This document shows, in pieces, positions 59,961-64,000 of a stretch of DNA of 64,000 nucleotides; the stretch's first letter is position 1, and every line of letters starts with the position of its first letter. The DNA is from Streptomyces sp. TSRI0107 (lineage in GTDB: Bacteria; Actinomycetota; Actinomycetes; Streptomycetales; Streptomycetaceae), in NCBI RefSeq assembly GCF_001905845.1, contig NZ_LIVZ01000009.1, positions 62,001 through 126,000 of the forward strand. Direction: 5' to 3'. The position numbers and the translations under genes were made by a program. The notes under the pieces are model-generated. The model had not been told where the DNA came from and did no database searches. It saw only the letters and a program-made list of their open reading frames with translations.

Positions 59961-60689
59961 TCAGTCCAGCCAGACATAGCCCGCCAGCCGACCGGTGGTG
60001 CGGTCGCGGCGGTAGGAGAAGTGGTCCTGCGACTCCAGCGTGCACACCGGCGACTGCTCCCGGTCGTGCACCCCGAGCCGTTCGAGCTGCGCGTGCACCC
60101 CGGCGGCCACATCGACCGCCGGCGTGCCCCAGCTCGTCTCGGCGTACGCCCCCGGCTCCACGGCGGCCACCTCGGCGCGCATCGCCTCCGGCACCTCATA
60201 GCACCGGCCGCAGACGGCGGGTCCGGTGCGGGCGACGATCCGGGAGGGATCGGCGCCGAGCCTCACCATGGCCGCCACGGCGGCGGGAACGATCCCGGCG
60301 ACCATGCCGGGCCGGCCCGCGTGGGCCGCGGACACCACACCGGCCACCGGATCGGCCAGCAGGACCGGGACGCAGTCCGCCGTGAGCACGGCGAGCGCGA
60401 TGCCGCGCCCGGCGGTCACCAGCCCGTCGACCTGGGGGACGTGCTCGACGTTCCACGGCCCGTCGACCACGGCCACCTCGTTGCCGTGCACCTGGTTCAT
60501 CCAGACGACCAGGCGGGGGTGAAGTCCGAGCGACTTCGCCACCAGCTCCCGGTTGGCCCGTACGGCGTCGGGGTCGTCGCCGACCGCGCCGCCGAGGTTG
60601 AGCTCCTCATACGGAGCGGCGCTCACCCCGCCCCACCGGTCGGTGAAGGCGAAGTGCGCGCCGCTCACGTGTCCGTGCTGTCCTATCAC
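59961..60689 (-). CDS. pgeF: Peptidoglycan editing factor (multicopper oxidase-like, DUF152)
   Basis: A 242-residue PgeF/YfiH protein. It has FAFTDRWGGVSAAPYEELNL, VVWMNQVHGNEVAVVDG, LTADCVPVLLADPVAGVVSA and AHAGRPGMVAGIVPAAV, whose Cys and His residues bind zinc. The group has been assigned to removing misincorporated serine from peptidoglycan and to adenosine phosphorylase activity. Its GTG overlaps the ftsZ stop (GTGA), so it is coupled to division. Confidence 0.9.
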   Translation of the reverse strand: MIGQHGHVSGAHFAFTDRWGGVSAAPYEELNLGGAVGDDPDAVRANRELVAKSLGLHPRLVVWMNQVHGNEVAVVDGPWNVEHVPQVDGLVTAGRGIALAVLTADCVPVLLADPVAGVVSAAHAGRPGMVAGIVPAAVAAMVRLGADPSRIVARTGPAVCGRCYEVPEAMRAEVAAVEPGAYAETSWGTPAVDVAAGVHAQLERLGVHDREQSPVCTLESQDHFSYRRDRTTGRLAGYVWLD

Positions 60690-61888
60690 TTGAGGAAGTC
60701 CGGGACGTCCAGTTCCTCGGCCGCGCTGTCCGTGTAGGTCCGCGGCGCCGGCGGGACCGGCGGGGCGACCGGGATGTCGGCGACCGGCTCCGGGGCGGGC
60801 TCCGGCTCCTCCTTCGGCGTGACGCTGCCGAGCGAGCCGAAGGACGGGCGGCTCTCCGGCTGCCGTACCGGAGCGGGCTCCTCGCGGCGGGCCGGGGCGG
60901 AGGAGGCCGATCCGAGGACGTTGTCCCGGCGGGCGGGCGGCTGGCCGCCGTCGAAGCCTGCCGCGATCACGGTGACCCGGACCTCGTCGCCGAGGGCGTC
61001 GTCGATGACCGCGCCGAAGATGATGTTGGCCTCGGGGTGGGCGGCCTCGCTCACCAGCTGGGCGGCCTCGTTGATCTCGAACAGACCGAGGTCGGAGCCG
61101 CCGGAGATGGAGAGCAGCACGCCGCGGGCGCCGTCGATGGACGCCTCCAGCAGCGGCGAGGAGATCGCCATCTCGGCCGCGGCCACCGCGCGGTCGTCGC
61201 CGCGGGCCGAGCCGATGCCCATGAGGGCGGAACCGGCCTCGGACATGACCGACTTGACGTCGGCGAAGTCGAGGTTGATCAGGCCGGGGGTGGTGATGAG
61301 GTCGGTGATGCCCTGAACACCGGAGAGCAGGACCTGGTCCGCCGACTTGAAGGCGTCGAGGACCGAGACCTGGCGGTCCGAGATGGACAGCAGCCGGTCG
61401 TTCGGGATGACGATGAGGGTGTCGACCTCTTCGCGGAGCTCGGCGATGCCGTCCTCGGCCTGGTTCGCGCGGCGCCGTCCCTCGAAGGTGAACGGGCGCG
61501 TGACCACGCCGATGGTGAGCGCGCCGAGGGAGCGTGCGATGTTGGCCACGACGGGCGCGCCGCCGGTGCCGGTGCCGCCGCCTTCACCGGCCGTCACGAA
61601 GACCATGTCGGCCCCCTTGAGGACCTCCTCGATCTCCTCGCGGTGGTCCTCGGCGGCCTTGCGGCCGACGGCCGGGTTGGCTCCGGCGCCGAGTCCGCGG
61701 GTGAGTTCGCGGCCGACGTCGAGCTTGACGTCGGCGTCGCTCATCAACAGAGCTTGCGCGTCGGTGTTGATGGCGATGAACTCGACGCCCTTGAGACCGA
61801 CCTCGATCATCCGGTTGATGGCATTGACACCACCGCCGCCGACACCGATGACTTTGATGACTGCGAGGTAGTTCTGCGGTGCTGCCAC
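60686..61888 (-). CDS. ftsZ: Cell division GTPase FtsZ
   Basis: Tubulin-like protein that forms the Z-ring, needed for sporulation septa in Streptomyces. The 400-residue protein has KVIGVGGGGVNAINRMIEVG, the GTP loop AGEGGGTGTGGAPVVANIAR, and the conserved ends of the GTPase core. A Pro/Glu-rich linker leads to the conserved tail LDVPDFLK that binds SepF. GTG at 61888 with GAGG upstream. The leader holds candidate developmental promoters. Confidence 0.98.
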   Translation of the reverse strand: MAAPQNYLAVIKVIGVGGGGVNAINRMIEVGLKGVEFIAINTDAQALLMSDADVKLDVGRELTRGLGAGANPAVGRKAAEDHREEIEEVLKGADMVFVTAGEGGGTGTGGAPVVANIARSLGALTIGVVTRPFTFEGRRRANQAEDGIAELREEVDTLIVIPNDRLLSISDRQVSVLDAFKSADQVLLSGVQGITDLITTPGLINLDFADVKSVMSEAGSALMGIGSARGDDRAVAAAEMAISSPLLEASIDGARGVLLSISGGSDLGLFEINEAAQLVSEAAHPEANIIFGAVIDDALGDEVRVTVIAAGFDGGQPPARRDNVLGSASSAPARREEPAPVRQPESRPSFGSLGSVTPKEEPEPAPEPVADIPVAPPVPPAPRTYTDSAAEELDVPDFLK

Positions 61889-62167
61889 GTCGAAGGCCTC
61901 TCGCCTCGAGTTACGTGTCGCCGCCTCGCGGGTGCGCCGCGGTCCGACGACTGATGCCGAATGGGACGGTCCGTTTCGCCGACCCGAACCCTAACGTTGA
62001 AGTTTAGGGTTACCAGTGTGTCTGTTCCCTGGAGTCTTCTGAACAGGACACTAAGTCGACAAGTGGCGCACGTTCAACGAACACGCCGAACCTCCCGTTT
62101 TTCTTTTCACCCTATGTGATCAGCCGTAGCAGTGCCCAACCAGGGTGCTGGCCTGCGCTGATGTGCG
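61889..62167 (-). promoter_or_regulatory. ftsZ promoter region
   Basis: The 279-base gap between ftsQ and ftsZ contains a minus-strand -35/-10 pair, TTGAAC (62072-62077) and TAGTGT (62048-62053), spaced by 18 bases. TAGTGT resembles the -10 I recall for the sporulation promoter of S. coelicolor ftsZ. An inverted repeat AACCCTAA / TTAGGGTT sits at 61987-61994 and 62004-62011. A GACAC motif recognised by WhiA is at 61915-61919 on the minus strand. Confidence 0.6.
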
Positions 62168-62974
62168 TCAACTCCCCGATGACGCCGGGGCGGTGGGCAC
62201 GCTCACGTCGAAGTGCCGCGCGTCCGGGGCCGCTTTCATCAGCGCGTTGAGGGTACGGGCCTTCAGGGCGCCCTTCTCGCCGCTCCCCCAGGCGACGGTC
62301 CGGCCGTCGCCCAACTCCAGCGAGATGTCGTCGTACGAACGCACCTTGACGACCCGGGTGAGCCGCGCGACCCGGTCCGGCAGGGCGCCGGCCACCCGCA
62401 CCGCCTCCCGGGTCAGCCGGGCCTCGCCGAAGCGGCGCAGACTGGCCGCGGCGGAACTGGAGCGGGAAACCCTCAATTCCAGGAGGGGAACACCTTTCGG
62501 CGCGTCAGAAACCGTAGCGAAACGGACACCTTCGTCGTCCACTTCGACGAACTTCCCGCCCTTTTCGACGAGCAGAACCGCCGTCCGCTCGGTCACTTTC
62601 AGCCCCATTCCATGCGGCCAGGAACGCTCCACGTCAACCGTGTCAATTCGGGGCAATTTCCGGCGCAGTCGGCTCTCCATCGCCTCGGTGTCGACGGAAA
62701 TCAGCGGTTCCCCGACCGGCGCGTCGGCCGCCTCGCGCACCTGCTCGGGCGTGAGCACGCGGGTGCCGGAGACGGAGACGCGCTCCAGACGCAGCAACTG
62801 CGAGCCGTACAACAGCCAGCCGCCGCCCGCGCCGAGGAGCGTCAGGGCGACGGCAAGGATGATGATCGTACGGAGCCGGGGCGACCGCAGCAGCAGCCGC
62901 AGCCGCCGGACGGGGGGCGGGCCGGACGGCTCCTGCCGACGTGCACCGCGTTCGGCGGTGGTGGGTCCGGCCAC
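62168..62974 (-). CDS. ftsQ: Cell division protein FtsQ
   Basis: Bitopic division protein. The 268-residue protein has a basic cytoplasmic start, one transmembrane segment (about residues 36-57, TIIILAVALTLLGAGGGWLL), a POTRA domain (LLRLERVSVSGTRVLTPEQV onward) and the FtsQ beta domain with TVDVERSWPHGMGLKVTERT and VEVDDEGVRF. GTG at 62974 follows AAAGGGAG. It lies 20 bases downstream of murG. Confidence 0.95.
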   Translation of the reverse strand: MAGPTTAERGARRQEPSGPPPVRRLRLLLRSPRLRTIIILAVALTLLGAGGGWLLYGSQLLRLERVSVSGTRVLTPEQVREAADAPVGEPLISVDTEAMESRLRRKLPRIDTVDVERSWPHGMGLKVTERTAVLLVEKGGKFVEVDDEGVRFATVSDAPKGVPLLELRVSRSSSAAASLRRFGEARLTREAVRVAGALPDRVARLTRVVKVRSYDDISLELGDGRTVAWGSGEKGALKARTLNALMKAAPDARHFDVSVPTAPASSGS

Positions 62975-62994
62975 ACTCGCTCCCTTTCTGGGCG

Positions 62995-64000
62995 TTACCG
63001 GCGCGAGGCGATCGCCTCGTACACCATGCCGACGAGCAGGTCGTCGGCGTCCCGGCGGCCGAACTCGCTGGCGGCGCGGGACATCTCGTACAGCCGGTGC
63101 GGGTCGGCGAGCACGGGCAGCACGTTCTGCTGCACCCACTCGGGGGTGAGTTCCGCGTCGTCGACCAGCAGGCCGCCGCCGGCCTTGACCACCGGCTGGG
63201 CGTTGAGCCGCTGTTCGCCGTTGCCGATGGGCAGCGGGACGTAGGCGGCCGGGAGCCCGACGGCGGAGAGTTCGGCGACGGTCATCGCGCCCGCGCGGCA
63301 GAGCATCATGTCGGCCGCGGCGTACGCGAGGTCCATCCGGTCCAGGTAACTTACCGGGATGTAGGGGGGCATTCCCGGCATCTGCTGCACCTGCGGCAGT
63401 TCGTTCTTCGGGCCGACCGCGTGCAGGATCTGGATGCCCGCCTGCTGGAGCCAGGGCGCGACCTGCTGGACGACCTCGTTGAGGCGGCGGGCGCCCTGCG
63501 AGCCGCCGGAGACGAGCAGCGTCGGCAGGTTCGGGTCGAGCCCGAACATCGCGCGGGCCTCGGGGCGGACCGCGGCCCGGTCGAGGGTGGCGATGGAGTG
63601 CCGCAGCGGGATGCCGATGTAGCGCGAGTTCCTCAGCTTGCTGTCCGGGGTGGCGACGGCGACCTGGGCGGCGTACCGGGAACCGATCTTGTTCGCGAGG
63701 CCCGGGCGGGCGTTGGCCTCGTGGATGACGATCGGCACGCCGAGGCGCTTGGCGGCCAGGTAGCCGGGCAGCGCCACGTAGCCGCCGAAGCCGACCACGA
63801 CGTCCGCCTTGGTGCGCTCCAGGATCTGCTCGGCCGCCTTGATGGTGCCGCGCAGCCGGCCCGGGACGGTGATCAGCTCGGGGGTGGGCTTACGGGGCAG
63901 CGGGACGGCCGGGATCAGCGCCAGCTCGTAGCCCCGCTCGGGGACCAGCCTGGTCTCCAGGCCGCGCTCCGTGCCCAGGGCCGTGATGCCCACGGTCGGG
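62995..64000 (-). CDS. murG: MurG, lipid II synthase, cut by the right window edge
   Basis: Transfers GlcNAc from UDP-GlcNAc to lipid I, making lipid II. About 335 residues are visible; the N-terminal roughly 30 residues with the GGGTAGH loop would lie past the right edge, so the in-frame internal ATG at 63993 is not the start. Present are TKADVVVGFGGYVALPGYLA, VIHEANARPGLANKIGSRYA, LLVSGGSQGARRLNEVV and LCRAGAMTVAELSAVGLPAA, the last binding the nucleotide sugar. Confidence 0.96.
   Translation of the reverse strand, partial: PTVGITALGTERGLETRLVPERGYELALIPAVPLPRKPTPELITVPGRLRGTIKAAEQILERTKADVVVGFGGYVALPGYLAAKRLGVPIVIHEANARPGLANKIGSRYAAQVAVATPDSKLRNSRYIGIPLRHSIATLDRAAVRPEARAMFGLDPNLPTLLVSGGSQGARRLNEVVQQVAPWLQQAGIQILHAVGPKNELPQVQQMPGMPPYIPVSYLDRMDLAYAAADMMLCRAGAMTVAELSAVGLPAAYVPLPIGNGEQRLNAQPVVKAGGGLLVDDAELTPEWVQQNVLPVLADPHRLYEMSRAASEFGRRDADDLLVGMVYEAIASRR

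Overview
The window is a chromosomal core segment of a Streptomyces, very close in gene order to the S. coelicolor region from gltB to murG. The evidence is very high G+C, GTG/ATG starts with AGGAG-type ribosome binding sites, tight overlapping operons, a single in-frame TTA codon noticed, the actinobacterial trpM gene, a bifunctional priA instead of separate hisA and trpF, and the divIVA-sepF-ftsZ-ftsQ-murG cell-division cluster. I saw no rRNA genes, insertion sequences, prophage or CRISPR array.

Layout. (1) 1-3515: 5' part of gltB (glutamate synthase, running off the left edge) and a VIT1/CCC1-type metal transporter. (2) 3775-10773: an accessory-looking plus-strand operon of four ADP-ribosylglycohydrolase-family genes, a 38-codon scar of a ribokinase-family gene, a family III CoA-transferase and a CitE/HpcH-type lyase, nearly all joined by overlapping stop/start codons. 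(3) 10850-19703: minus-strand block with lgt, a DsbA-like secreted thiol protein, trpA-trpB-trpM-trpC, a DUF2752 protein, an HGxxPAAW protein, a TIGR02234 membrane protein, trpE and hisI. (4) 19836-22319: a TIGR03085 protein, then an MFS exporter with an early TTA codon and its ArsR-type regulator, which faces a 34-bp palindrome. (5) 22461-28164: the hisDCB-small ORF-hisH-priA-ridA-hisF operon. (6) 28343-35817: a membrane protein with a repeat-like N-terminal domain, a Lon-N protein, a YbaK deacylase, a DUF2567 protein, an ABC exporter, a NYN-domain protein and a small hydrophilic ORF. (7) 35900-49715: dnaE, DUF2252, a membrane protein plus a second DsbA-like protein, PhoD phosphatase, an M43 metalloprotease, a dienelactone hydrolase, MscS, a Na+/H+ antiporter and a GNAT enzyme. 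(8) 49712-64000: rluD, lspA, a DksA-like protein with a long histone-H1-like tail, ileS under a translational T-box, an unusual tRNA-Ala(GGC)-like gene, and divIVA, yggT, sepF, yggS, pgeF, ftsZ, ftsQ and murG (cut by the right edge).

How the genes work together. Tryptophan and histidine synthesis are interleaved: hisI leads into trpE, and priA supplies the isomerase step of both pathways, since no trpF is seen here. The division cluster couples Z-ring assembly (ftsZ, sepF, ftsQ), polar growth (divIVA) and cell-wall precursor synthesis and editing (murG, pgeF). lgt and lspA are two steps of lipoprotein maturation. The least understood unit is the ADP-ribosylglycohydrolase operon, which looks like an uncharacterised catabolic or de-ribosylation module that has lost its sugar kinase.
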